Shown here one piece after another: positions 1 to 8,062 of a stretch of DNA of 64,000 nt. Position numbers and translations under genes: made by a program. How positions within the stretch are numbered: the stretch's first letter is position 1; every line of letters starts with the position of its first letter. The notes beneath the pieces were generated by a model, which was given only the letters and a program-made list of their open reading frames with translations, was not told where the DNA came from and ran no database searches. Origin of the DNA: Lachnospiraceae bacterium (lineage in GTDB: Bacteria > Bacillota > Clostridia > Lachnospirales > Lachnospiraceae). The stretch lies in NCBI GenBank assembly GCA_017441825.1, contig JAFRVD010000062.1, forward strand, positions 1 through 64,000, read 5' to 3'.

Positions 1-496
<496 letters not shown>

Positions 497-1189
497 TTAT
501 TTGACTACGGACACCATCGAGTGCCGGAGGACCGACCCCTTGTAGGTGTACCCTTTTTGCAGCTCCACAGCCACCGTATTCTCCGGCAGCTCTTCACTTT
601 CTGTCTGCATGACTGCATTGTGCAGATTCGGGTCAAATTCTTTGCCTGCGGCGTCGATGGGCTCAACACCCATGTCCGTCATGACTTTGACCAGCTGTTT
701 ATAGATCATATCCATGCCGACGTATACGGATGATTCCTTTCCTGCGTCGTCCACGGATGCAAGGCCCCGTTCAAAATTGTCCAGGACCGGAAGGAACTTT
801 TCAAGCGTTGCGGAAGTGCCCATGTCATACATGGCTGCCTTTTCCTTTTCTGTCCGCTTCCTGTAGTTGTCGAACTCCGCCATAAGCCGCTGCAAACGGT
901 CCGTGAGTTCCGCGATCTTTTCGTCCTTCGGATCCTTTTTCTTATCTTTCTTCTTGAAGAACCGTCTTTCAGTCTTTTCCTTTCCGTCGCCCTCAGGCTC
1001 TCCCGCCGTTTCTCCGTCCTCAGGCGCCGTATCTTCCGGCGTCTCCGTTCCGGGCTCTTCCGTGGAAGCGTTTACTTCGGCTTCCTCGAAAGAAGCTTCC
1101 TTTACGTCTTCAGGCTTTCCTTCTTCGTTCAGTTCTTCCTGTGTCTCTTCCCTGATCTCTTCTTCCTTCAGGTTCTCCGACTCTGCCAT
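497..1189 (-). CDS. grpE: Nucleotide exchange factor GrpE
   Basis: GrpE releases ADP from DnaK and so resets the chaperone cycle. The C-terminal two thirds carry the family pattern: a coiled-coil helix with the stretch FDNYRKRTEKEK, then NFERGL and a beta domain ending GSVLRHSMVSV. The first 85 or so residues are a low-complexity tail rich in Glu, Asp, Pro and Thr, longer than usual, followed by a lysine-rich patch (KKKDKKKDPK). The frame is open upstream to 1216 inside hrcA, but the ATG at 1189 has AGGAGG 9 bases upstream and is the better start (230 residues). It sits 13 bases after hrcA and 24 before dnaK. Confidence 0.95.
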   Translation of the reverse strand: MAESENLKEEEIREETQEELNEEGKPEDVKEASFEEAEVNASTEEPGTETPEDTAPEDGETAGEPEGDGKEKTERRFFKKKDKKKDPKDEKIAELTDRLQRLMAEFDNYRKRTEKEKAAMYDMGTSATLEKFLPVLDNFERGLASVDDAGKESSVYVGMDMIYKQLVKVMTDMGVEPIDAAGKEFDPNLHNAVMQTESEELPENTVAVELQKGYTYKGSVLRHSMVSVVK

Positions 1190-1202
1190 ACTGGAGTCCC
1201 TC

Positions 1203-2234
1203 CTATTCCTCATCATGATAGATCCGGTCGAGCTCGCTCATGAGTGTTTTCAGCGTGCTGACCACGTGCTCGTAGTCCATCCGTTTCGGACCGATGATGC
1301 CGATGGTCCCGCGCATCCCCTTCCCCAGCTCGTAATTCGCGGTAACGATCGAGCAGTCCTGCATGGACCGGATGGGGGCCTCTTTGCCGATATAGACCTG
1401 GATCTCATGATCCTTATCTTTACTTTCATTGACCAGACTGATCAGCTGGTCCTTTTCTTCAAATGCCGATATGATCCCGCTGGCGTTCGTATTGTCCGAA
1501 AGCTCCGGATACTTGAAAATGTTTGTCGCGCCGCTCGTGTAGATCTCCGGCTTTTCTTCCCGGCTGTTCGTGATGGATTCCGAAATAGCCTCGAGAATGC
1601 TCATGACCACCTCTCTGTTATCACCCGCCTGCTCCTTTAAGCTCCGGATGAGCGACAGGCTGATCTCGTCAAGCGTCTTGCCGTCCAGCGCGGAATTCAG
1701 AAGGATGTTCAGCCTCAGGATGTCCGCTTCCGTTACCGGGCTTTCCACGGTGATCACGTGATTTCTCACCACGTTTCCTTCCATGACGACCACAGTCACT
1801 ATGTGGTACGCATCGAGCCGCGACAGCTGGATCAGCCTGATCTCGTTCTCGAGATACCGGGGCGCGGATATCATGGCCGCGTAGTTCGTGTCCCGGGCGA
1901 GAAGCCTCGCCATATCCTTCAGCATGGACTCCACATGGTCCATTTTTGTATTAAAAAAGTGCTGCAGGCTGGACATTTCGCGAACCTTTTCATCCATCAG
2001 CTCGTCCACATACAGCCGGTAGCCCTGGTCAGTCGGGATCCTGCCTGCCGACGTATGCGGCTGTATGATGAGGCCCATTTCCTCAAGGTCAGCCATCTCG
2101 TTCCGGATGGTCGCGGAGCTGACGTTCAGCTCTCCGTACCTTGAGATCGTTCTGGACCCGACAGGCTCTCCCGTCTCCAGATACGTTCGAATGATCGCTT
2201 TCAGGATCTTCATTTTCCTGCTGTCCAGATACAT
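1203..2234 (-). CDS. hrcA: Heat-inducible transcription repressor HrcA
   Basis: HrcA binds the CIRCE operator and represses the dnaK and groE heat-shock operons; its folding depends on GroEL. The N-terminal winged helix is clear (SSATIRNEMADLEEMGLI, then TSAGRIPTDQGYRLYVD), followed by the GAF-like dimer and inserted domains of a normal-length HrcA. Start chosen at the ATG at 2234, reading MYLDSRKMKIL, because GGAAGGAGGTGAGGGT lies just before it; the longer frame to 2264 would run into the CIRCE element. As first gene of the operon and directly downstream of its own operator it should be autoregulated. Confidence 0.96.
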   Translation of the reverse strand: MYLDSRKMKILKAIIRTYLETGEPVGSRTISRYGELNVSSATIRNEMADLEEMGLIIQPHTSAGRIPTDQGYRLYVDELMDEKVREMSSLQHFFNTKMDHVESMLKDMARLLARDTNYAAMISAPRYLENEIRLIQLSRLDAYHIVTVVVMEGNVVRNHVITVESPVTEADILRLNILLNSALDGKTLDEISLSLIRSLKEQAGDNREVVMSILEAISESITNSREEKPEIYTSGATNIFKYPELSDNTNASGIISAFEEKDQLISLVNESKDKDHEIQVYIGKEAPIRSMQDCSIVTANYELGKGMRGTIGIIGPKRMDYEHVVSTLKTLMSELDRIYHDEE

Positions 2235-2257
2235 ACCCTCACCTCCTTCCGGGGTTG

Positions 2258-2284
2258 TTAGCACTCAATGTGGTTGATTGCTAA
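2258..2284 (-). promoter_or_regulatory. CIRCE operator (HrcA binding site)
   Basis: Inverted repeat TTAGCACTC - 9 bases - GATTGCTAA on the plus strand, eight of nine arm positions matching the CIRCE consensus TTAGCACTC-N9-GAGTGCTAA (one change in the right arm). It lies between the predicted transcription start and the hrcA ribosome site. Confidence 0.93.
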
Positions 2285-2295
2285 CATCTGTGTAT

Positions 2296-2324
2296 AAGAT
2301 ACCATTCCCTCCCACGGTTGTCAA
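2296..2324 (-). promoter_or_regulatory. Sigma-A promoter of hrcA-grpE-dnaK
   Basis: Read on the minus strand: TTGACA (2319-2324), 17-base spacer, TATCTT (2296-2301). The predicted start falls a few bases before the CIRCE repeat, as is usual for this operon. Confidence 0.75.
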
Positions 2325-2374
2325 TAGGAAAAGTGTGAAAAAGTTATGTACGAGAGGATGCCTGTAAACGCGAA

Positions 2375-2404
2375 GGAGCCCCCGGCCGTGCGGCTGGAGG
2401 CTCC
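2375..2404 (-). terminator. Probable rex terminator
   Basis: GC-rich hairpin with outer arms GGAGCC and GGCTCC just below the rex stop codon. The T-run on the minus strand is weak (TTCGCGTTTAC), so efficiency is uncertain. Confidence 0.5.
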
Positions 2405-2426
2405 ATTATATATCATGCGATTATGT

Positions 2427-3071
2427 TTATTTCTTTTCCCTTATGCTGTTCTTCAGCCTGTATGAAAGGCCCATCAGGCTCTCGGAAAGATGGACGTTTT
2501 CCACGATGACGTCGTCCGGCACCGCAAGGTCCGTGTGCGCGAAATTCCAAATGCCGCGCACCCCGCATTTTACGAGACGGTCAGCCACGGGCACCGCCTG
2601 CTCCTTCGGGATCGCGATGGCGGCAATGTCAACCTGGTGCGTTCTGATGTACTCCTCCAGTCCGGCAATATCCTGGACCTTCATGTCTCCGTATACGGCC
2701 TGCCCGATCTTTTCCGGGTCCTTGTCAAAGACTGCCTCGATGAGGAAGCCGCGCGTCCTGAAGTTTGTGTATTTTGCGAGCGCCTGCCCAAGGTTCCCTG
2801 CTCCTATCAGGATCATGTGGCTGGCCATGTCGAGCCCCATGATCTTCGCGATCTCATGGTACAGGTACTCGACCTTGTAGCCGTAGCCCTGCTGCCCGAA
2901 GCCGCCGAAATGATTAAGGTCCTGCCGGATCTGGGAGGCGGTGACGTGCATGCGTTCGGAAAGCTCTCCGGAGGAGATCCGTTCCACGCCTTCGTTCATC
3001 AGGTCGCCCAGATAACGATAATAGCGCGGAAGGCGCCTGATGACAGCTTTTGAGATCGTAATATCCTCCAT
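2427..3071 (-). CDS. rex: Redox-sensing transcriptional repressor Rex
   Basis: Rex senses the NADH/NAD+ ratio and controls fermentation and NADH-oxidising genes. The protein has an N-terminal winged helix (TASQIRQDLNHFGGFGQQGY) and a Rossmann domain with GAGNLG at residues 90-95, then FDKDPEKIG, all hallmarks of the family; the length (214) is normal. The ATG at 3071 has GAGGGACACCC upstream. It has its own strong promoter (3130-3158) and a hairpin after its stop, so it looks monocistronic. I see no clear Rex operator in front of it, so autoregulation is not supported by the sequence. Confidence 0.95.
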   Translation of the reverse strand: MEDITISKAVIRRLPRYYRYLGDLMNEGVERISSGELSERMHVTASQIRQDLNHFGGFGQQGYGYKVEYLYHEIAKIMGLDMASHMILIGAGNLGQALAKYTNFRTRGFLIEAVFDKDPEKIGQAVYGDMKVQDIAGLEEYIRTHQVDIAAIAIPKEQAVPVADRLVKCGVRGIWNFAHTDLAVPDDVIVENVHLSESLMGLSYRLKNSIREKK

Positions 3072-3129
3072 GGGTGTCCCTCGTTTCGTTAATAATCGTC
3101 AGGAATCTGTCCTGTTTCGTTCAGTCTTC

Positions 3130-3158
3130 ATTATACGGGCAGAAGCATCTCTTGTCAA
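3130..3158 (-). promoter_or_regulatory. rex promoter
   Basis: Minus-strand TTGACA (3153-3158), 17-base spacer, perfect TATAAT (3130-3135). Its -35 overlaps the -35 of the divergent ABC-F promoter. Confidence 0.8.
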
Positions 3159-3180
3159 TTTCAATCATTTCATGTAGAAT
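3152..3180 (+). promoter_or_regulatory. ABC-F gene promoter
   Basis: Plus-strand TTGTCA (3152-3157), 17-base spacer, TAGAAT (3175-3180). The -35 shares five bases with the rex -35 on the opposite strand, so the two promoters probably compete. Confidence 0.65.
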
Positions 3181-3244
3181 AAGGAACAGCGCACGTCCTT
3201 GAGAGACGGCAGGGAACATTTTTGCATCGGTACAGGAAAAGCAT

Positions 3245-5152
3245 ATGATCTTATCAGTCAGCCATGTAAAAAAAGCATTCCTTGAGGACGAGGTCCTGAA
3301 GGAAGCGAGCTTTCATATAGAAGACCGTGGCCGTGTGGGCCTTGTGGGCGTGAACGGCGCGGGGAAGTCTACCCTTTTCAAGATCATCGCCGGGCTCATG
3401 GAGCCGGACAGCGGTCTTGTCACGCTTCAGAAAGACCGTACCATGGGGTATCTCGCGCAGCACGAGGAGCTTTCATCGAATGAGGCGGTCCTCGCCGAGG
3501 TGCTTTCGACCCGCCGGGACGTCTTTGAGACCGAGCAGCGCATGCGGGACTTAGAGCACGCTATGAAGGACGCCTCCGGAGAGGCCCTCGAAAACCTGCT
3601 CAGACAGCACAGCGCGCTTCAGGAAGCGTTTGAAAAAGAAAACGGATACGCTGTGGAAAGCGAGGCCGTGGGCGTCTTAAAGGGCCTCGGCTTTACCGAG
3701 GAAAGCTTCACGCTCCCGATGAACGTCCTGTCCGGCGGTGAAAAGACCCGCGTGGCGCTGGCCCGACTCCTCCTCACAAAGCCGGATCTCCTGCTCCTCG
3801 ACGAGCCCACGAACCACCTGGACATTCATGCGATGGAATGGCTCGAAACGTACCTTATGAACTACCCCGGCGCGGTCTTCGTGATCTCTCACGACCGGTA
3901 CTTCCTGGACCGGACGGTACGGGTGATCATCGACCTCACCCAGGGAGTAACTTCAGTATACCAGGGGAACTACTCCGAGTTTATCGTTAAAAAGCGCGCC
4001 GTATGGACGGCCCGCATCCGTGAATATGAAAAGCAGCAGCGGGAGATCCGCCATCAGGAGGAAGTGATCGCGAAGCTCCGCTCCTTCAACCGTGAAAAGT
4101 CCATCAAAAGGGCTCAGAGCCGCGAGCATCTTCTGGAGCGTATGGAACGGATCGAAAAGCCCACTGAAGAGCGGGACGAAATGATACTCCGCCTTACGCC
4201 GAACGTGACCTCGGGGAACGACGTCCTCATGATCGAGGACCTTGCGAAGAGCTTCTCGGGCAGGACGCTTTTTTCGGACGTGAACATCGACGTGAAGCGC
4301 GGCGAACACATCGCGCTCATCGGGGACAACGGCACGGGAAAGACCACTCTTCTTCGGATCATCGCAGGGCAGGAACGCGCGGACCGCGGGTCGCTTACGT
4401 TCGGGACGAACGTCTTTGTCGCGTACTTTGACCAGGAGCACATGGACCTCCATCCCGAAAAGAGCATCTTTTCCGAGATCCAGGACGAGCATCCCGCGAT
4501 GAACAACACGGAGATCCGGAACATGCTGGCAGCGTTCCTCTTCACCGGCGATGACGTCTACAAGCGTGTGGGCGAGCTCTCCGGCGGCGAACAGAGCCGG
4601 GTCGCGCTCGCGAAGCTGATGCTCTCCGACGCGAACCTCCTCATTCTGGACGAGCCGACCAACCATCTCGATATGACCAGCCGGGAGATCCTTGAAAACG
4701 CGGTCATCTCCTACGAAGGCACTGTGATCTGCGTTTCCCACGACCGGTATTTCATCAACCGGACCGCGGACCGGATCCTGGAGCTTTACGGCGGCAGGTT
4801 CCTGAACTATATCGGAAATTACGACTATTATACGGAAAAGAACGAGCTGTTCCACACGCTGTTTGCGGAAAAGGAAGAAAAGAAGTCAGGTGTTTCCGAG
4901 GGTTCCCTCGACTGGAAGCTGAAAAAGGAGGAGGACGCGCGGAAACGAAAGGCGGAAAATGAACTGAAGCGCGCCGAACAGGCTGTGACGGACCTCGAAG
5001 ATAAGATCCGGGTGCTTGATGAGACCATGGCGGACCCCGCGAATGCGACGGACGCAGAAAAGCTCATTGCGCTCCAGAAGGAGAAAACTATGGCCGAGGA
5101 GGCGCTCACAGAAGCTCTTGCCCTGTGGGAAGAACTCATGCAGAATATGTAG
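3245..5152 (+). CDS. ABC-F family ATPase (ribosome-associated type)
   Basis: Two ATP-binding cassettes on one chain with no membrane segment, the layout of ABC-F proteins that act on the ribosome (translation factors or antibiotic resistance factors). Cassette 1 has GVNGAGKST at 35-43 and LSGGE at 162-166; cassette 2 has GDNGTGKTT near 360 and LSGGEQSR near 445; both have LLDEPTNHLD-type Walker B motifs. A charged linker joins them and the last 80 or so residues form a Lys/Glu-rich coiled coil. Length and C-terminal coil resemble the YdiF/Uup-like groups. ATG 3245 follows AGGAAAAGCAT. It stands alone, divergent from rex. The sequence does not tell a housekeeping factor from a resistance protein. 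Confidence 0.92.
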   Translation: MILSVSHVKKAFLEDEVLKEASFHIEDRGRVGLVGVNGAGKSTLFKIIAGLMEPDSGLVTLQKDRTMGYLAQHEELSSNEAVLAEVLSTRRDVFETEQRMRDLEHAMKDASGEALENLLRQHSALQEAFEKENGYAVESEAVGVLKGLGFTEESFTLPMNVLSGGEKTRVALARLLLTKPDLLLLDEPTNHLDIHAMEWLETYLMNYPGAVFVISHDRYFLDRTVRVIIDLTQGVTSVYQGNYSEFIVKKRAVWTARIREYEKQQREIRHQEEVIAKLRSFNREKSIKRAQSREHLLERMERIEKPTEERDEMILRLTPNVTSGNDVLMIEDLAKSFSGRTLFSDVNIDVKRGEHIALIGDNGTGKTTLLRIIAGQERADRGSLTFGTNVFVAYFDQEHMDLHPEKSIFSEIQDEHPAMNNTEIRNMLAAFLFTGDDVYKRVGELSGGEQSRVALAKLMLSDANLLILDEPTNHLDMTSREILENAVISYEGTVICVSHDRYFINRTADRILELYGGRFLNYIGNYDYYTEKNELFHTLFAEKEEKKSGVSEGSLDWKLKKEEDARKRKAENELKRAEQAVTDLEDKIRVLDETMADPANATDAEKLIALQKEKTMAEEALTEALALWEELMQNM

Positions 5153-5240
5153 TTTCGAAACTTTCTTTATGGTTTCGTATGTTTTTTACAGTTTTTCAAT
5201 AAAATTCATGTAAAATTTGTAAAAAGTTTACAATTTGTGC

Positions 5241-5269
5241 TTGTCATTTCATATGGATTGTGATAGTAT
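5241..5269 (+). promoter_or_regulatory. Promoter of the methylglyoxal-synthase-like gene
   Basis: TTGTCA (5241-5246), 17-base spacer, TAGTAT (5264-5269), in an AT-rich stretch about 80 bases upstream of the ATG. Confidence 0.6.
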
Positions 5270-5312
5270 TTTACCATATATGATGAGTATCAGGGATAGT
5301 TTCATCTGATGA

Positions 5313-5333
5313 CCGGCAGCCTCTTTCTGCCGG
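5313..5333 (+). promoter_or_regulatory. Leader hairpin before the methylglyoxal-synthase-like gene
   Basis: Perfect 7-bp stem CCGGCAG / CTGCCGG with a 7-base loop, ending about 10 bases before the ribosome site. It could tune translation; no known riboswitch pattern is visible. Confidence 0.35.
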
Positions 5334-5348
5334 GAAAGGGATAGGTGG

Positions 5349-5756
5349 ATGCTGACAGTAGGATTACACGCTGACAATGAAAAAAAGGCTCTGCTCGACA
5401 ACTTCTGCATCGCGTACAAGTATGTGCTGGGCAAGTATAAGCTGATCGCGACACAGGCTACCGGGGAGCATGTGAGGAACGCTGCGGGACTGGAGGTTTC
5501 GGAGCTTCTTGCCGGCGGGCTCGGCGGGGATAAGCAACTGGAGACCGCCATTATGAATGAAGAGATCGACGTGCTCATAACATTCGAGCATGTCTCTTTA
5601 GAGACTGTACATGAGCTTTCCGACCAGAACTCTCTGGTCCGCCTCTGTGACTTCTACAATATCCCGGTCGCTACCAACATCGCCACCGCGGAGTGCCTGA
5701 TCATGAGCCTGGACCGCGGAGATCTGGACTGGCGGAATGAGCTGAAAGCCATTTAA
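5349..5756 (+). CDS. Methylglyoxal synthase-like protein (MGS domain)
   Basis: Methylglyoxal synthase turns dihydroxyacetone phosphate into methylglyoxal and phosphate, a bypass of lower glycolysis under phosphate limitation. The 135-residue chain follows the family along its length: ATQATGEHVRNAAGLEV, GGLGGDKQ with the catalytic-base Asp at 61, and LVRLCDFYNIPVATNIATAE. The region matching FFWDPLNAVPHDPD of E. coli is changed to TFEHVSLETVHELSD: the phosphate-binding His (88) seems kept, but the first Asp is lost and one residue is inserted. It may be active with altered regulation, or a divergent MGS-fold protein. Monocistronic, with its own promoter and a very strong terminator. Confidence 0.75.
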   Translation: MLTVGLHADNEKKALLDNFCIAYKYVLGKYKLIATQATGEHVRNAAGLEVSELLAGGLGGDKQLETAIMNEEIDVLITFEHVSLETVHELSDQNSLVRLCDFYNIPVATNIATAECLIMSLDRGDLDWRNELKAI

Positions 5757-5766
5757 GCAAGTTTTG

Positions 5767-5814
5767 GCTGAACAAAGAAAAAGGGCCCTCACGGGCCCTT
5801 TTTCTTTGTTCAGC
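5767..5814. terminator. Bidirectional terminator
   Basis: Perfect 22-bp stem (5767-5788 with 5793-5814), 4-base loop, A-run on one side and T-run on the other. It serves the convergent methylglyoxal-synthase-like (+) and GtrA (-) genes. Confidence 0.92.
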
Positions 5815-5849
5815 TTAATCCGGACGGGTGCTTTCTCAGCACCTGTATA

Positions 5850-6305
5850 TCACTTATCTTCCACCGCCGTATCAATGCTCTTCCCGAACACAAAGTATCG
5901 CTGGTACAGGAACTCCGTCACAAAGTTCAGGAGCATGTTGAGCCCGGTGGCCACGTACTCGTTCCAGCCGAGCCGCACCGTATACATGTCCTCGAGCCAC
6001 GCGGACAGCGGCGTGAAGACCACGTAGAACAGCGCGACCTTGAGCATCGCGATGGGGACGTTCGCCGCGGATTTGAAGGTGAATTTCCGGTTCAGCGTGA
6101 AGTTCCACAGGACCGAGAGCGCAAGCGCGATCACGTAGCTCACCCAGTAGTTCAGGTGGAGCGTCTCATTTAAAAGCGCGAACGAACCGATCTCGATCAG
6201 CCCGGCGGAGATGGAGAAAAGTGTAAACTTCACCATGCGTGCCAGCTCTTTTTTCCTTCCGCCCGCTTCCTTAGTCTGTTCTTTCTTTCCGGTATTTTCT
6301 TCCAC
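5850..6305 (-). CDS. GtrA-like membrane protein
   Basis: Small four-helix membrane protein of the GtrA family, thought to move lipid-linked sugars across the membrane or help cell-surface polysaccharide assembly. The family signature WNFTLNRKFTFK is present and four hydrophobic stretches fill residues 25-145, after a charged cytoplasmic N-terminus. Start is the GTG at 6305, with AAGAAGG 7 bases upstream. It is the last gene of a run with the PlsC-like and CAT/E2-like genes (56-base gap), which hints at an envelope lipid or glycolipid role; no glycosyltransferase is next to it. Confidence 0.85.
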   Translation of the reverse strand: MEENTGKKEQTKEAGGRKKELARMVKFTLFSISAGLIEIGSFALLNETLHLNYWVSYVIALALSVLWNFTLNRKFTFKSAANVPIAMLKVALFYVVFTPLSAWLEDMYTVRLGWNEYVATGLNMLLNFVTEFLYQRYFVFGKSIDTAVEDK

Positions 6306-6361
6306 TTCTATGCCTTCTTTCTGAGTCCTGGAATATTGATAAGCATGCTCTTTTTGACCCG

Positions 6362-7123
6362 CTACCGGCTGTACGGGTACTCTTTTTTCGGTATGTTCGG
6401 ATAGGGAACCACGCGGTGCCTCGGGAGCACCTCTGCCATCCGGGTGATCTCTTCCATGAGATACTTTGTGATCCGCCTGCGTTCTTCCGCTGGCGGGTTT
6501 TCCGGGTCGTATACGACCGGGGTGCCCAGGTACGCGCGCTTCAGCGCGGGAGCAATGTAAAACGGCACAAAGGAGACTCGTCTCCCGGTCTTTTTAAAGT
6601 AGATCCGCGCAGTCTCCACAAAGCCTTCCTGAAATTCGTACAGGATCGTACCGTACGGCACGTGGTGCTCCGGGAAGATCACGGCGTCCGCGCCTTCTTC
6701 GAGTCTCTCCGCAGTCTCACGGAGCGTTGTAAGCACTCTCCTGTCATGGTAGACCGCGATCGTATCCGCGTTCGTAAAAACGATCTCGGATAGCGGCGCG
6801 ATGAGATGCGACATCGCCTTATAGAACCACCATGTCCATTTCGGCTTTTCCGACCAGAAGTCCTGAAACGCATACGCGGGGACTTCCTTCCGGTCCATCA
6901 TTTCAGACGCGCACCAGGTATAACGCTTCCTGGGCATGTAGAGCTCCGCGGTGATGGGCCCGTTCATATGGCAGTGGTTTCCGATGATGAGAGCAGGCTT
7001 CTCCGGCAGGTTTTCCGCGCCGGAAACGGTTATTTTCGGGTAAAACAGACGGACCAGGCTCTTGACAAAGAGATACCGGTACCAGCCCTTGCGATGGCTT
7101 TTCTCAGGGTGTTTCTCAGTCAT
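6362..7123 (-). CDS. PlsC-like lysophospholipid acyltransferase family protein, lacking the HX4D aspartate
   Basis: The fold of 1-acylglycerol-3-phosphate acyltransferases is recognisable: an N-terminal hydrophobic helix, GNHCHMNGPI at motif I, and FPEHHVPYG at motif III where the family usually has FPEGTRS. In active enzymes motif I is H-X4-D; here His50 is followed by Gly55 at the Asp position. The enzyme may use another base, take another acceptor, or be inactive. The ATG at 7123 overlaps the end of the upstream CAT/E2-like gene by 8 bases, which points to translational coupling and a joint job. It could act on lipids or on the product of its partner. Confidence 0.7.
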   Translation of the reverse strand: MTEKHPEKSHRKGWYRYLFVKSLVRLFYPKITVSGAENLPEKPALIIGNHCHMNGPITAELYMPRKRYTWCASEMMDRKEVPAYAFQDFWSEKPKWTWWFYKAMSHLIAPLSEIVFTNADTIAVYHDRRVLTTLRETAERLEEGADAVIFPEHHVPYGTILYEFQEGFVETARIYFKKTGRRVSFVPFYIAPALKRAYLGTPVVYDPENPPAEERRRITKYLMEEITRMAEVLPRHRVVPYPNIPKKEYPYSR

Positions 7124-7982
7124 CTACAGGCTCGCCGAGTCCTTTCTCCAAAAGCTCCGGCTCGTTAAACAGCCTGAGAAGAAGCGCCACAGTCTTCGAG
7201 TAGTAATATCCATCGGCGATCCGCTCGTCGATCGTAAGCCCTATGTCCACGCTGTCGCGAAGTTCCTGCGTCCCGTCCTCGTTCGTGAACAGCCGCGGCT
7301 TTCGTTCGCCGATGATGACCATGACCGAGGTCGTGCCCCAGTTGCTCAGATGGTGATAGCCCGCGTGCAGCTTGATGGAGCCCAGGTTCGAAAGCACCAC
7401 GGACGACTGGTAGGGGTCGGTCTCGAGCATGCTCTTCGGCATCATGCCTCGCTTATCGAGAAACCGCGAGACCCTGCCTATGCTCTTCTTCATAAAGAGA
7501 GGCAGCCGCTGCAGGGTGTCCATGCTTTCAGTGGACGCGTCCCTGTTGTCCCCGGTCCGGTTGAAGCTGACCTGGCGGTAGATCTCATCGTGGATCGTAT
7601 TGATGTTATCCTCCGGCTTCGTGTGGATAAACGCAAGGCCTTCCGCACCGTTGTCGGCAAAGATCTTTTTGATGGTAAACGCGGCGGAAACTTCGTTCCG
7701 CTCGTACATGTTGAAATTTGTGATGAAATAATTCATCTTCGGGCGCAGCGTAATGGTCTTTAAGACCGCCGTCACGATCACCTGAAACAGGTTGTATTTG
7801 TACTCGGGGCCGTCCGCGTTCTTCTTCTCAAGATACGCCGCCACGTTTGTGAGATCTACCGTTTCAGAGATGTACGCCTCGTTATCGCACCGGTTCGGGA
7901 AAATAAGAGGCATGATGTAGTGCATGGAGTCAATGTTTCTGAGGAGCTTTCCATCCCTCCTGTCGCCGCGCTTTCTTTTCAT
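7116..7982 (-). CDS. CAT/E2-like acyltransferase-fold protein without the catalytic histidine
   Basis: Residues 20-270 resemble the catalytic domain shared by chloramphenicol acetyltransferase and the E2 subunit of 2-oxoacid dehydrogenases: a conserved N-terminal section, SSVVLSNLGSIKLHAGYHHL in the middle, and DERIADG near residue 252. E2 and CAT enzymes have HxxxDG there, with His as the general base; this protein has Glu253. No lipoyl domain is present, so it is not a dehydrogenase subunit. ATG 7982 follows AGAAGGAAAAAA. It is coupled to the PlsC-like gene downstream, and its leader holds a 33-base tandem repeat. It may be a CoA-dependent acyltransferase with a changed mechanism, or a binding protein. 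Confidence 0.6.
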   Translation of the reverse strand: MKRKRGDRRDGKLLRNIDSMHYIMPLIFPNRCDNEAYISETVDLTNVAAYLEKKNADGPEYKYNLFQVIVTAVLKTITLRPKMNYFITNFNMYERNEVSAAFTIKKIFADNGAEGLAFIHTKPEDNINTIHDEIYRQVSFNRTGDNRDASTESMDTLQRLPLFMKKSIGRVSRFLDKRGMMPKSMLETDPYQSSVVLSNLGSIKLHAGYHHLSNWGTTSVMVIIGERKPRLFTNEDGTQELRDSVDIGLTIDERIADGYYYSKTVALLLRLFNEPELLEKGLGEPVDD

Positions 7983-7990
7983 TTTTTTCC

Positions 7991-8053
7991 TTCTTTCATT
8001 CTGTCCGTATTATTTCCGCAATTTTCTTTCATTCTGTCCGTATTACTTCCGCA
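7991..8053. repeat. Tandem duplication, 33-base period
   Basis: Two copies of a 30-base unit (7991-8020 and 8024-8053), identical but for one base, separated by 3 bases. They fill most of the gap between prfA and the CAT/E2-like gene. Confidence 0.9.
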
Positions 8054-8062
8054 TTAATTGAT

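Noticed and set aside
7116..7982. Chloramphenicol acetyltransferase
   Set aside because: The catalytic HxxxDG histidine is missing, and the neighbours point to lipid or surface metabolism.
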